The notes under the pieces were generated by a model. That model was not told the origin of the DNA. It made no database searches and was given only the letters and a program-made list of their open reading frames with translations. From JAAYAO01 sp051133435 (GTDB lineage Bacteria > Actinomycetota > Actinomycetes > Propionibacteriales > Propionibacteriaceae), in contig NZ_JBPGNY010000002.1 of assembly GCF_051133435.1 (NCBI RefSeq), positions 434,001 through 498,000 of the forward strand: a stretch of DNA of 64,000 bases. Direction: 5' to 3'. Positions 49,215 to 58,181 of this stretch are shown piece after piece. How positions within the stretch are numbered: the stretch's first letter is position 1; each line of letters starts with the position of its first letter. Position numbers and translations under genes: made by a program.

Positions 49215-50711
49215 CTATTTCTTGACCCAGGTTCCGCAGCGTCGGTTCAGGAATCCCCGGTCGCTCTCCTGAATGGTCACCGTCGACTGGCCACCGAAAT
49301 CATTCTCGATCATGTCCTCCTCGACCGAGCCGCCGAATCCGGACAGCCGACCCCAGTAGCACGTTTCCTCGGGGTCCTGGGCGGTGTAGGTGCCGGGCTC
49401 GATGTGCTTGCCGACCACGTAGACGCCCGGGCCGAAGCTGGTGGCGGGCTTGTCGGGGTAGGTCTGCTCCACGGGCACGAACTCGCCGCAGCCGCTGACC
49501 TCGATGGCCACATCGGTTTCCTTGATCGTCACGATCGCCGGTGAATGGCTGCTCGAAGCGATGATCGAATCGTCATCGTCATTGAGGTTGGCCAGTCGGG
49601 CCCAATTGCAGTTCTCGACATCGGGGCTCGATCGGTACGTACCGGGTTTCACGTCGGTGCCGACCTTGTGGGTGCCTTCACCGAACGTGCCCGAACCCTT
49701 GGGCGGGTCAGCGGGGGGCTTGCCCGGTGATTGGCTCGGATCCTTCGCCGGGTCCTCACTCGGATCCTGGCTCGGTTCGTCGGTCGGCTCCTCGGAGGGC
49801 TCATCGGTGGGTTCCGATGTGGCAGGAGGCGTCGCGGGCGGCTCGGTGGTGGGCTCGGACTTCTTGCCGGTCAGGAACACCGCGGCGACGATGCCGCCGA
49901 TCAGCACCACGGCGACGATCGCCGAAATGATCGCGATCATCGGCTTCTTGCTGCTTCGGGTCGGCCCCGGGCCGTGGTCCCCGCCGGGGTAGCTCGGACC
50001 GTAGGAACCGGACGCCGGGCCGGGGCCCTGAGCGCCGGGGGGTTGTCCGGCGCCGAAACCGCCGGGCTCCGGTTGGCCGTGGGCATAGGGCCCGCCGCTG
50101 TAGGGGCCGCTGTACGTGCTGCCGGAGTACGGGCCGGAGTACTGCCCGGTCTGACCGCCCTGGTACGGATCCTGGAAGGAGGGTCCGTGATCGCCCTGAA
50201 GGCCCTGGCCGAGACCGCTCTGGTTCTGGGGTCCGTAGTCGGCCCCGCCTTGGAATTGCGGGCCGTAGTCCGCGCCGCCCTGGTTTCCGGGGCCGTAGTC
50301 GGCACTGCTCTGGTGTTCCGGGCCGTAGTCGGCGCCCCCCTGGAAATCCGGTCCGGCACCTTGGTGGTCCGCTCCGCCGGGGTGATCAGTGGCGCTGGGC
50401 TGGTGCTCCGGGGCACTGGGTTGATACCCGGGAGCGCTGTGCTGAAAACCCGGAGCGCTCGGCTGATGGCCGGGAGCGCTGGGCTGGTGGCCGGGAGCGC
50501 TCGGTTGACCCATCTCGGCGCCGGCCGGGTGCTCGGGTCCGCTCGGGTAACCACCACCCTGCTCAGCAGGTCCTCCCGGCATGGGTTCGTCCACCCACAA
50601 CTGCCACCCCGGCGGGGGCGGCCCCCAGGACGGATCGGGTTGCCAGCCGGCGGGCGGCTCCCAACCCGGTGGTGGTGCGGGCCAATTCGGCGGCGGATTC
50701 CAACGTTGCAT
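49215..50711 (-). CDS. Repeat-rich membrane protein with duplicated C-terminal domain
   Basis: A 498-aa protein. The N-terminus (1-230) is Pro/Gly/Gln-rich with repeats of the QPSAPGH and GGADYGP types. A membrane helix lies at about 259-280, then a Thr/Pro/Glu-rich stalk (about 285-340) and two similar extracytoplasmic domains. The first begins GTHKVGTDVKPGTYRSS and the second GVYVVGKHIEPGTYTAQ; each has an N-CxW or C-YW element and a later conserved Cys. The duplicated GTYxS unit looks like a ligand-binding fold seen in other actinobacterial envelope proteins, but I cannot name it. ATG at 50709-50711, no operon partner. Confidence 0.8.
   Translation of the reverse strand: MQRWNPPPNWPAPPPGWEPPAGWQPDPSWGPPPPGWQLWVDEPMPGGPAEQGGGYPSGPEHPAGAEMGQPSAPGHQPSAPGHQPSAPGFQHSAPGYQPSAPEHQPSATDHPGGADHQGAGPDFQGGADYGPEHQSSADYGPGNQGGADYGPQFQGGADYGPQNQSGLGQGLQGDHGPSFQDPYQGGQTGQYSGPYSGSTYSGPYSGGPYAHGQPEPGGFGAGQPPGAQGPGPASGSYGPSYPGGDHGPGPTRSSKKPMIAIISAIVAVVLIGGIVAAVFLTGKKSEPTTEPPATPPATSEPTDEPSEEPTDEPSQDPSEDPAKDPSQSPGKPPADPPKGSGTFGEGTHKVGTDVKPGTYRSSPDVENCNWARLANLNDDDDSIIASSSHSPAIVTIKETDVAIEVSGCGEFVPVEQTYPDKPATSFGPGVYVVGKHIEPGTYTAQDPEETCYWGRLSGFGGSVEEDMIENDFGGQSTVTIQESDRGFLNRRCGTWVKK
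50190..50520. repeat. Two sets of short in-frame tandem repeats
   Basis: Units of about 21-30 bp encoding GGADYGP(n) near 50220-50350 and QPSAPGH near 50400-50510, inside the repeat-rich membrane gene. Copies differ mainly at third codon positions, so they are kept by selection on protein. Confidence 0.7.
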
Positions 50712-50777
50712 CAGGCCACATCCCCTTTACAAATATCGCTGTAGTTTATCTCCGCTCAGGGGCAGGCCGCGGGAAGT

Positions 50778-51812
50778 TCACCAGGGCTTATCGCTGCGCT
50801 GGTCGGGAGCACCCTCCCGGTCGCGGCCCTTCTGTTGCTCTCCCTGGGCCTTCTTCGACCGCTCCTCCAACTGCTTCTGGCGCTGCTCGCCACCCTCGGG
50901 ACCGGCCTCGTCCGGGGGAGGTTCGGGATCGTCCTCGCCCTCGTCGGAGCCTTCATCGGTGCGTTCGGCCTGGGTGCGTTGCTCCTCGGCCTTCTTCTCC
51001 ATCCGCTCCTGTTGCTCCTGCTTGCGCTTCGCCTCCTCCCGGTGGCGCTCCTCCTCGGACTGCTTGCCGTCCTGGCCTTCCTCGCCCCCTTGCTCGCCGG
51101 GCCCCTCGGTCGGTTCTCCGGAGGGGCCGTCGGTCGGTTCCCCCGAGGGCCCGTCGGTCGGTTCTCCGGAGGGGCCATCGGTCGGCTCCCCGGAGGGGTC
51201 ATCGGACGGTTCCCCCGAGGGGCCATCGGACGGGGTCGGTTCACCCGACGGGCTTTCGGACGGCTCGCCCGAAGGGCTCTCGGAGGGTTCCTCCGAAGCG
51301 GACGGATCGGGGGAGGGCTCACCCTCGGGGGGCTCGCCGCATTCACCCTCGGACTGGATCCGCACGCCTTCCTCGTAGCGTTCGGCCGCCTTGGCATGCT
51401 GCTGCTGCCCGGCCAACACATCGGCCTGACCCTCGATACTGGCCGCCAGGTTCAGACGCACCCGACAGTCGTACTTCTTCGGCGCCTGGTCCAGAGCCTT
51501 GGTGAAGCTTTCGCGGGCCGCATCGTAATCGCGCAGTTGGTATTCGGCGGTGCCGCGGTTGTACGTCGCGATCCACGGTTCGAGGATGTTCAGAAAGCCG
51601 AGCTGGGCAAAACTGGTGCGGCTCGACCCGAAGTTGGCCTTCTCGTAGGCGCGCATCCCGGCGGAGTTCACCCCGACCATCGACAGGGATTTGATCGCGA
51701 AGATCATCAGCAACAGCATCACCGGGGCCGCCCGCAGCAGCCAGGTCAGGCCTCGTTCGCTCAGCCACGCGGGACGCTGGAAGCCCCGCCCGGTACGTCG
51801 ATCGGTACTCAT
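50778..51812 (-). CDS. TPR and coiled-coil protein of the Bat-like operon (BatC-like)
   Basis: A 344-aa protein. A short N-terminus is followed by one membrane helix (about 22-45) and a TPR-like region (about 75-140: NRGTAEYQLRDYDAARESFT). A low-complexity repeat of EPTDGPSG units comes next (about 150-225), and a highly charged Lys/Glu coiled coil of about 110 residues ends it. The position after two VWA genes is that of BatC. ATG at 51810-51812 overlaps the upstream stop by 4 nt (ATGA), which decides the start over the longer frame. It is the last gene of the operon. Confidence 0.75.
   Translation of the reverse strand: MSTDRRTGRGFQRPAWLSERGLTWLLRAAPVMLLLMIFAIKSLSMVGVNSAGMRAYEKANFGSSRTSFAQLGFLNILEPWIATYNRGTAEYQLRDYDAARESFTKALDQAPKKYDCRVRLNLAASIEGQADVLAGQQQHAKAAERYEEGVRIQSEGECGEPPEGEPSPDPSASEEPSESPSGEPSESPSGEPTPSDGPSGEPSDDPSGEPTDGPSGEPTDGPSGEPTDGPSGEPTEGPGEQGGEEGQDGKQSEEERHREEAKRKQEQQERMEKKAEEQRTQAERTDEGSDEGEDDPEPPPDEAGPEGGEQRQKQLEERSKKAQGEQQKGRDREGAPDQRSDKPW
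51100..51300. repeat. 24-bp tandem repeats in the TPR gene
   Basis: Degenerate units encoding EPTDGPSG, then EPSESPSG variants. The unit is exactly eight codons, so copy number can change without a frameshift. Confidence 0.75.
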
Positions 51813-52759
51813 CGCAGCTCCCGTCGCACTTGGCGAAAGCGCACCGCCACCAGCCAGGCCTCCCACAGCGCCAGGCCCACCAGCACGGTGCCGAAAATCC
51901 AGCTCAGATCCACCCCGCTGGTCACCTCACCGCCGGACAGGGCGGCGAAGCCCTGGTCGGGGCGTTTCAGTTCGAGGTCGTCGGGGGCGGTGCGGTGCAG
52001 GTACTCCCCGTCCAGTTCCGAGGCGATCTTGCGCAGCGCCTCCTCATCGATCCGCGAGATCGCATCACCGCTGTTCTCGTAGTCGTAGACGTAGCGGTCA
52101 CGGTCCGGGCTGTGTTTCATCCGTCCACCCGAGGTGGTGCCGTAGCCGAGCACCGCGGCGGCGTCGATCTTGCCGGCCAGGTCGGCGAAGGATTCGGGGC
52201 TCTGGTCGGAGGTGTTCTCCCCGTCGCCCAGGTAGATCAACATTCGCTTGCGGCCCGGCTCCTCCTCGGCCATCCGGTCCAACTCTTCGGCGATCACCGG
52301 GATCGCCACCGAAATCGTCGACCCGGCTCCGTAATAGGCATCCATGTAACCCAGGGATTCGGCGATCGAGGCCACCGCGGTGGTGTCGGTGCTGGGCGGC
52401 AACTCCACCCGGGCATCGTTGTCGAAGCTGATCAGCACGAACCGGGCCCCGGTGAACTGGGTCGCGATCTCGCGGACGTCGTGGTGCACCCCGGTGAGCC
52501 GGGTGTTGTTGCCGTCATAGTCCTCGGCGGCCATCGAGGTGGTGCGGTCGACCACCAGAATCACGTCCAGATCACTGGCCTGTCCGGTCGAGGCGGAGGC
52601 ACCGACCACCGGACGAACCGTGATCAGCACGAAGGCGAGCGCGATGCCCACCCTGCGCAGCCAGGTGATCCGATCCTTCGAGCGCAACAGCAGCACGACC
52701 GCGGCCGCCAGGGCGACCAGGCCCACCATCAGCGCGATCCAATCGGGATGGAATGTCAC
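51809..52759 (-). CDS. VWA-domain membrane protein (BatB-like)
   Basis: A 316-aa protein with N-terminal helices (about residues 6-25 and 35-55), a von Willebrand A domain (about 65-255) and a C-terminal helix (about 278-300). The MIDAS motif reads DRTTSM, a variant of D-x-S-x-S. I choose GTG at 52757-52759: it gives a GTGA overlap with the upstream stop and has GGAGG 8 nt before it. The alternative ATG at 52774 would place that ribosome-binding site inside the gene. In other bacteria Bat proteins help tolerate envelope or oxygen stress. Confidence 0.85.
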   Translation of the reverse strand: MTFHPDWIALMVGLVALAAAVVLLLRSKDRITWLRRVGIALAFVLITVRPVVGASASTGQASDLDVILVVDRTTSMAAEDYDGNNTRLTGVHHDVREIATQFTGARFVLISFDNDARVELPPSTDTTAVASIAESLGYMDAYYGAGSTISVAIPVIAEELDRMAEEEPGRKRMLIYLGDGENTSDQSPESFADLAGKIDAAAVLGYGTTSGGRMKHSPDRDRYVYDYENSGDAISRIDEEALRKIASELDGEYLHRTAPDDLELKRPDQGFAALSGGEVTSGVDLSWIFGTVLVGLALWEAWLVAVRFRQVRRELR

Positions 52760-53715
52760 TGTCGCAACCTCCATGCCGCGGCCAACAGGGCGAGCAGTCC
52801 CAGCCCGACCAGCACCAGCCCGGGGGCGCGCCGGTCGCTGGCGGTGGCGGTCGGCAGCCCGCGCAATCGTTGCCGGTCCATCGTCTCGATCGAGGAGACG
52901 ATCTGTTCGGCGCCGGACTTGTCGTCCATCAGGTAGGTGATGCCCCCGGTCTTGGCGACCAGCTTGCGCATCTCACGCACCTCGTCGTACATCCGCGGGG
53001 CGATCGCGTGCACCACGATCTCCTTGTCCTGGGCCATTTGGACGGCCTGGGGCAGGGTGTAGATCGCGTCCCCGTTGACCATGTTGTCGGTGGCCAGAAT
53101 GATCGTGCGGGCGCGCGGTTCGTCCGGACGGTCGAAGCGCAGCACACACGAGGCCAGACCGTCACCGATCAGCGACGACCCGTTGCCCTCGAAGGTGCCC
53201 CGGCTCCATTCGTAGGAGAACTTCTCCATCGCGGTGACACCGTCGGCGAGTTGCTTCTCGATGAACTTGTAGTCGTTGGTGAGCGGAAACTTCATCACCG
53301 CACTCGAGTCCCAGATCACCAGCCCGATCCGTTCCCCGCGCAAATCATCGGCCAACTCGGCGAAGGACTCCATCAGGCCGGCGTCGATATCGCGCATCGA
53401 ACCCGACACGTCCAGACACAACACGATGTCGCGGTTGTGCTGTTCGGAGTCGCTGCCGGCGGCATCGGACAGTCGGGTCGAGAACAAGGACGCACCGAGC
53501 ACCACCAGGGCGATGGCGATCACCTGCACCAGCATCCACAGCCGGTGTTGCCGGGCCAACTGCGCGAAGCGGGGGGTGCGGCGCATCCGTTCGGTATTGG
53601 CCGCCCGCAGCCCCGATGCCGGGTCGGCCGGCCGGTCGCGCAGCAGAAACAGCGCCGACAGGGCGACCACGGCGAGCACGATCGGGATGGACATCCACCA
53701 GTTGGTCAGTTCCAT
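52756..53715 (-). CDS. VWA-domain membrane protein (BatA-like)
   Basis: A 319-aa protein with an N-terminal helix (about 8-25), a second near 60-78, a VWA domain (about 95-275) with canonical MIDAS DVSGSM, and a C-terminal helix (about 295-313). It resembles BatA and pairs with the next VWA gene. It overlaps the upstream gene by 10 nt and the downstream one by 4 nt. The VWA domains face the outside and should bind metal-dependent ligands. Confidence 0.88.
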   Translation of the reverse strand: MELTNWWMSIPIVLAVVALSALFLLRDRPADPASGLRAANTERMRRTPRFAQLARQHRLWMLVQVIAIALVVLGASLFSTRLSDAAGSDSEQHNRDIVLCLDVSGSMRDIDAGLMESFAELADDLRGERIGLVIWDSSAVMKFPLTNDYKFIEKQLADGVTAMEKFSYEWSRGTFEGNGSSLIGDGLASCVLRFDRPDEPRARTIILATDNMVNGDAIYTLPQAVQMAQDKEIVVHAIAPRMYDEVREMRKLVAKTGGITYLMDDKSGAEQIVSSIETMDRQRLRGLPTATASDRRAPGLVLVGLGLLALLAAAWRLRQ

Positions 53716-54191
53716 GAGCCCACCAACCGTTCGGCCTCACTCGCCGAGTCGGCCACCGAACGTGGCACCGAGGGGGCGAACTGCGGCGGGTACAGCATCT
53801 CGATCCAGTCGGCGAGATGGGCGAACCGCGGGTCATCGGCCAGCACGGCCTGCACATCGCTCAGGGTCATCCGGTCGACGGGGCGGCCCGTGGCGTCGGA
53901 GACAAAGGCGCGCACCGTCTGGCTGAGTTCCTGGTGGGCTTCGCGTTCGCCGAGTTGCCCGGCGGCATGACGCTGCCGGATCGCGTTGATCCGGGCCAGA
54001 CATTCGGCCCGGAATTGGTTCGGGTCCGGTGGCGGGGGCGGGGGTGGCGGTTTCGGCGGACGTACCCGGGTCAGCCACACGATCACCGGTGGGATCGCGA
54101 AGAAGGCCAGCACGGCGAGGATGCCGGCGATCAACCACAGCGACGAGTAGGCCTGTGGTCCGAAGATCTCCAGCGGCTCAATCGTTGCCAT
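53706..54191 (-). CDS. Bat-operon membrane protein, DUF4381-like
   Basis: A 161-aa protein with one membrane helix (about 18-40), a run of prolines (PPKPPPPPPPPDP near 45-57) and a cytoplasmic helical domain (about 60-160). The position between DUF58 and VWA genes and the layout match the DUF4381-type component of MoxR operons; the sequence match is loose. Overlaps: 14 nt with the DUF58 stop, 10 nt with the next start. Confidence 0.65.
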   Translation of the reverse strand: MATIEPLEIFGPQAYSSLWLIAGILAVLAFFAIPPVIVWLTRVRPPKPPPPPPPPDPNQFRAECLARINAIRQRHAAGQLGEREAHQELSQTVRAFVSDATGRPVDRMTLSDVQAVLADDPRFAHLADWIEMLYPPQFAPSVPRSVADSASEAERLVGSWN

Positions 54192-55053
54192 GACGGTGCC
54201 TTTCCAGCAGCCGGAAGAGCGTCACGATCACCTGATCCTCGCCGGTGATGTGTTCTCCGGCGATACCGAGCCGTTCCAGGGTGCGGCGCCGGCGGGCATG
54301 GCGTTCTTCGTCGGCCGCGGCGATCTCGGCGCGCAGTTGGTGGTCATGGCGCAGGAAGCTCGGGATGGCGTCCCAGGTGTCGGCGTCGATCACCGGGGCA
54401 TCGGCCACCTGCGGGTCGGTCGGATCGAGATCGGCCAGAGTCAGGAACAGGATCTCGTGCTGCACCCGCAACAGCCGCAGCAACCGCTCGTCCTCTTCCG
54501 ACAGGTCGACGTCGTCGGTGATCACCACCATGATGGTGCGCCGCCGCACCGCCCGGGTGACGTAATCCAGACAGCCGGTCAGATCGGACGCCGCCGAGGT
54601 CGGCTCGACCAGATTGGTCAGCATCCGTTCCAGGGCGAGTTCGGTGGTGGCCGGCCGCACCGAGTGCACCTCGTCGGCGTCGCCGTAGACCATCCCGACG
54701 TAGTCGGAGTGTTTGGTGGCCAGGTAACCCATCACCCCGGCGGCGAAGATCGCGATCTCGTTCTTCGGGGTGCGGTCGGGGCACATGCCCGACATCGACC
54801 GGCCACAGCCCACCACCAGCAGAATCGTGTGCTTGCGCTCGGCGTGGTACCGCTTCACCAGCAGCTCGCCCTTGCGGGCCGAGGCCTTCCAGTCGAGGTC
54901 CTTCACATCGTCGCCGATGACGTATTCGCGCAGGTCCTGGAAGTCCATCGACCGGCCGCTGTGGAAGGACTGGTATTCGCCGTCCAGCAATCCGCGCACC
55001 TTGCGGTGCGCGTGGATCGCCATCCGGGTCTTGACCTTGGTCAGCAGCGCCAT
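54178..55053 (-). CDS. DUF58 domain protein
   Basis: A 291-aa protein with the DUF58 signature GRSMDFQDLREYVIGDDVKD at about residues 33-52 and then WKASARKGELLVKRY. A VWA-like fold follows (LLVVGCGRSMSG, a degenerate MIDAS). DUF58 partners of MoxR ATPases are thought to be their substrates or adaptors. It begins 4 nt after the MoxR gene. Confidence 0.88.
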   Translation of the reverse strand: MALLTKVKTRMAIHAHRKVRGLLDGEYQSFHSGRSMDFQDLREYVIGDDVKDLDWKASARKGELLVKRYHAERKHTILLVVGCGRSMSGMCPDRTPKNEIAIFAAGVMGYLATKHSDYVGMVYGDADEVHSVRPATTELALERMLTNLVEPTSAASDLTGCLDYVTRAVRRRTIMVVITDDVDLSEEDERLLRLLRVQHEILFLTLADLDPTDPQVADAPVIDADTWDAIPSFLRHDHQLRAEIAAADEERHARRRRTLERLGIAGEHITGEDQVIVTLFRLLERHRHGND

Positions 55054-55057
55054 GGGA

Positions 55058-56341
55058 TTACGGCGTCGGCACGGCCTGGAAGATCGCGTCGATCACCATC
55101 TCCGGCTGGACGCGGTCGGCCAGGGCTTCGAAGGTCAGCACCAGGCGGTGCCGCAGGATCGAATGCCGCAGGGCGTGGACGTCCTCGGGAATCACATGCC
55201 CACGGCCGTTGATCAGCGCCATCGCCCGCGCGGTGGTCAACATCGCGATCGCGCCACGCGGGGAGGCGCCGTATTCGACGTAGCGGGCGACCTCTTCGCC
55301 CATGTACTGGGCCGGGTGCCGGGTGGCGTTGATCAGCGCCACGATGTACCGCTTGATGGCCGCATCGACATAGACCCGGGTGGCCAGATCCTGCAGATTC
55401 TCCACGTCCTGCGGGCTGACCACGGCATCGATGGAGCGCGAGTCGAGTTCGCCGGTCTCGATCCGGTTCAGTACCTCGAACTCCTCTTCCATCGTGGGGT
55501 AGTGGACGATCTCCTTGAGCAGGAAGCGGTCCATCTGGGCCTGGGGCAGAACGTAGGTGCCCTCTTCCTCGATCGGGTTCTGGGTGGCCAACACCATGAA
55601 CGGTTCGGGCAGGGTGTGGGTTTCCCCGCCGATCGTGGTCTGGCGCTCCTGCATCGCCTCGAGCATCGCCGACTGGGTCTTGGCGCTGGAGCGGTTGATC
55701 TCGTCCAGCAGCACGAAGTTGGCGTGTACCGGGCCGAGTTGGGTGATGAAGTCGGCGGTGCGCGAATCGAAGACCTGGGTGCCGATGATGTCGGAGGGCA
55801 GCAGGTCGGGCGTGCACTGGATGCGGTGGAAGGTCGCCTGCACCGTGCTGGCCAGCGTGGACGCGGCCAGGGTCTTGGCCAGACCGGGCACCGATTCCAG
55901 CAGGATGTGACCCCGGCTGATCAGGGTGACCAGCAGGGCCCGGCTCAGATCATGCTGGCCGACCACCTTTGTCGCGAACCCTTCCCGGATCACCTGCACG
56001 GTGCGGGAGGCCGCGGCCAACTCCTCGTTGCTGATCGTGGGCCGCGGGGCGCTGGGGCCGGAGAACTGGGCCGGCTGCTGGGGCTGGTGCCCGGACGGCT
56101 GATTATGCGCGGGTTGCTGAGCCGACGGCTGGTGCCCCGGGTGACCTTGATAACCCCCGGACGGATCGGAGTTGTGCTGCGGCTCGGGGTAGGCGCGGTG
56201 TGGTTGTGCGTACCCCGGTGCCGAGGACTGACTGGCCGGGGGGTAACCGGGTGCACCGGGGTTGTTCCGGCCGTAGTCGGATTGGCCGTAGTCGGCGGGG
56301 CCGCCGGGGGCCGAGGGTTGGCTGTAGGGGTGGTGGGACAC
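55058..56341 (-). CDS. MoxR-family AAA+ ATPase
   Basis: A 427-aa ATPase. The first 105 residues are a Pro/Gln/Ser-rich disordered extension not found in most MoxR proteins. The AAA+ core follows: Walker A LLESVPGLAKT (about 150-160), Walker B NFVLLDEINRSSAKTQS, sensor VLATQNPIEEEGTY, and the C-terminal lid ASPRGAIAMLTTARA. It acts as a chaperone for metal insertion or maturation of the VWA partners. GTG at 56339-56341 has GAGGAG unusually close. It heads the MoxR-DUF58-x-VWA-VWA-TPR operon. Confidence 0.9.
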   Translation of the reverse strand: MSHHPYSQPSAPGGPADYGQSDYGRNNPGAPGYPPASQSSAPGYAQPHRAYPEPQHNSDPSGGYQGHPGHQPSAQQPAHNQPSGHQPQQPAQFSGPSAPRPTISNEELAAASRTVQVIREGFATKVVGQHDLSRALLVTLISRGHILLESVPGLAKTLAASTLASTVQATFHRIQCTPDLLPSDIIGTQVFDSRTADFITQLGPVHANFVLLDEINRSSAKTQSAMLEAMQERQTTIGGETHTLPEPFMVLATQNPIEEEGTYVLPQAQMDRFLLKEIVHYPTMEEEFEVLNRIETGELDSRSIDAVVSPQDVENLQDLATRVYVDAAIKRYIVALINATRHPAQYMGEEVARYVEYGASPRGAIAMLTTARAMALINGRGHVIPEDVHALRHSILRHRLVLTFEALADRVQPEMVIDAIFQAVPTP

Positions 56342-56510
56342 ACACGCTCCTCGGGCTGCTCACAACAGGACGCCCCATCATAAGCAACCACGGGGGCAGC
56401 AATGTGTATAAATCCATGCACTTCCGGTCGGCGGTGGACGATGGATCGGCATACCGACTTGTTCCTGAAATCGCGGAATACTGCTACAACCGGAAGATAT
56501 GGAGCGATCG

Positions 56511-56891
56511 ATGACCACTGAACCCGCCGCCCCCGAGTGGCCACCGTTGTCGACGTCCCTACGTCGGGGGAATCTTGTCTTCGTATCGGGGATGGTGCCG
56601 ATCGATCCAGCCACCGGCCAGGTGCGGGGCAGCACGGTCGAGGAACAGACCGAGGTCGTACTGGGTCTTCTGGCAGCCGAACTGCAGCGACAGGGAGCCA
56701 CGATGGCCGACGTGGTGAAGACCACCGTCCTGCTGGCCAATGCCGCCTCCGACTGGGCTGCGATGAACGAGGTCTATGGTCGGCACTTCCCCGATCCCAA
56801 GCCGACCCGATCGGCCTACGGCGTCGAACTCGCACAGCCGGGGCTGTTGGTGGAGATCGAGGCCATTGCGATCGTCGGGGGCGAGGAATGA
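56511..56891 (+). CDS. RidA/YjgF family protein
   Basis: A 126-aa protein with the RidA pattern: NLVFVSGMVPIDPATGQVRG near 20-39, ATMADVVKTTVLLANAA near 70, and PTRSAYGVELAQPGLLVEIE near 103, which contains the active arginine. RidA enzymes clear reactive enamine/imine intermediates. ATG at 56511 is preferred (GGAG just upstream); ATG at 56499 is 4 codons longer. It overlaps the esterase gene by 4 nt. Confidence 0.85.
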   Translation: MTTEPAAPEWPPLSTSLRRGNLVFVSGMVPIDPATGQVRGSTVEEQTEVVLGLLAAELQRQGATMADVVKTTVLLANAASDWAAMNEVYGRHFPDPKPTRSAYGVELAQPGLLVEIEAIAIVGGEE

Positions 56892-58138
56892 CATCGGAGA
56901 ATCGGGTACTGCGGTATCCCGCCGTGCGTTATGCCCGGGCGGGCCGCTTCGAACCGCCCACGCTGCTGCCGCTCGGTGACGAAACACCGGACGGCGCACC
57001 CGGCGCGGTGTGTCCGCAGGTGCTCTCGCGGCTGGCGCCCTTGATCGGCGATGTCGTCGAAGGCATCGAGCAGAGCGAGGATTGTCTCCATCTGGCGATC
57101 AGCACCCCGGGTTCGGACGGCAGCCGCCCGGTGATGGTGTTCCTGCACGGGGGAGCGTTCGTCACCGGCGGGGGTACCTCGCCCGCTTATGACGGGAGCA
57201 GGTTGGCCGCCGACGAAGACGTGGTGGTCGTGTCGGCCAACTACCGGCTCGGCGTCTTCGGCTTCCTGTACGCACCCGGTATCTCGCCCGGAAACCTCGG
57301 GCTTCTCGACCAGGCCGCGGCGCTGCAGTGGGTGCGGGACAACATCGCGGCCTTCGGCGGTGACCCCGACCGGATCACCGTCTTCGGTCAATCCGCCGGC
57401 GGGCTGTCGGCCCTCGCCCTGACCGCCCTGCCCGAAACGCGCCCCGTGATCTCGCGCCTGATCGTGCAAAGCTCCCCGGCGATCAGCACCCTGCGTCCGA
57501 TGGACGAGGCCGGCGAACTCGGTGAGTTCGTGGTCAGCCAATTGTCCCGACATCCGCTGGACGCCGAGGTGGACGAGCTGCTGGCCGCCCAAGTGGCGGC
57601 GTTCCGGTGGTCGATGGAGCGAGATCCCGCACCGAGCGCCCTGCCCTTCCGGCCCACCCAGGGCGCACCCCTGAGCACGACGCCGGCCGAGGATCACCGG
57701 ATTCGCCGCAGCCACCCGATGCCCGACCTGATGATCGGCTACACCACCGACGAGTGCGTCGCCTTCGCCCCCGACATTCACGCCGCAGATGTTCTGGACA
57801 CCACGCGCGAGGCCAGCCGGGAGTTCGCGATCGAGCCCGCCCGCGAACAGGCCCGCGAGCACACTGCGGCACAGGGGAACGCCTACCTCTACCACTTCGC
57901 CTGGGCTCCGCCCCGAGCGTTCGGGGCGGTGCACTGTTTGGAGCTGCCGTTTCTGCTCGGCACCGAGCAAGCCTGGCGCAGCGCGCCGATGTTGGGTGGC
58001 ACCCCGTGGCAGGAGGTGGAAGTGCTCGGCCGCGAACTCCGCCGACTGTGGGGAGCCTTCGCCCGCACCGGGGCACCGAGCCGGACGTGGCCCCGGTGGA
58101 CACCCGAGCGGCAGCACGAACAGATCCTGGGCCACTGA
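56888..58138 (+). CDS. Type B carboxylesterase
   Basis: A 416-aa alpha/beta hydrolase with oxyanion loop FLHGGAF (about 85-91), nucleophile elbow GQSAGG (Ser about 168), a later acidic residue in TTDECVAF, and the histidine region AVHCLELPFLLG. The usual type B length is 480-550, so some loops are shortened. No signal peptide is seen, so it is cytoplasmic. The substrate is unknown. Translational coupling to RidA (ATGA overlap) hints that the two act on one compound. Confidence 0.88.
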   Translation: MTSENRVLRYPAVRYARAGRFEPPTLLPLGDETPDGAPGAVCPQVLSRLAPLIGDVVEGIEQSEDCLHLAISTPGSDGSRPVMVFLHGGAFVTGGGTSPAYDGSRLAADEDVVVVSANYRLGVFGFLYAPGISPGNLGLLDQAAALQWVRDNIAAFGGDPDRITVFGQSAGGLSALALTALPETRPVISRLIVQSSPAISTLRPMDEAGELGEFVVSQLSRHPLDAEVDELLAAQVAAFRWSMERDPAPSALPFRPTQGAPLSTTPAEDHRIRRSHPMPDLMIGYTTDECVAFAPDIHAADVLDTTREASREFAIEPAREQAREHTAAQGNAYLYHFAWAPPRAFGAVHCLELPFLLGTEQAWRSAPMLGGTPWQEVEVLGRELRRLWGAFARTGAPSRTWPRWTPERQHEQILGH

Positions 58139-58144
58139 GCCGTC

Positions 58145-58161
58145 GAGCCGGGAGTCGGCTC
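58145..58161. terminator. Hairpin between convergent genes
   Basis: GAGCCG (58145-58150) and CGGCTC (58156-58161) with a 5-nt loop; no U-run. Confidence 0.35.
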
Positions 58162-58181
58162 ACCGGCCGGGACCGGGGGCC

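Noticed and set aside
50190..51300. Short repeats that might suggest a CRISPR array
   Set aside because: The repeats are in frame, contiguous and without unique spacers, and code for low-complexity protein in two well-supported genes.
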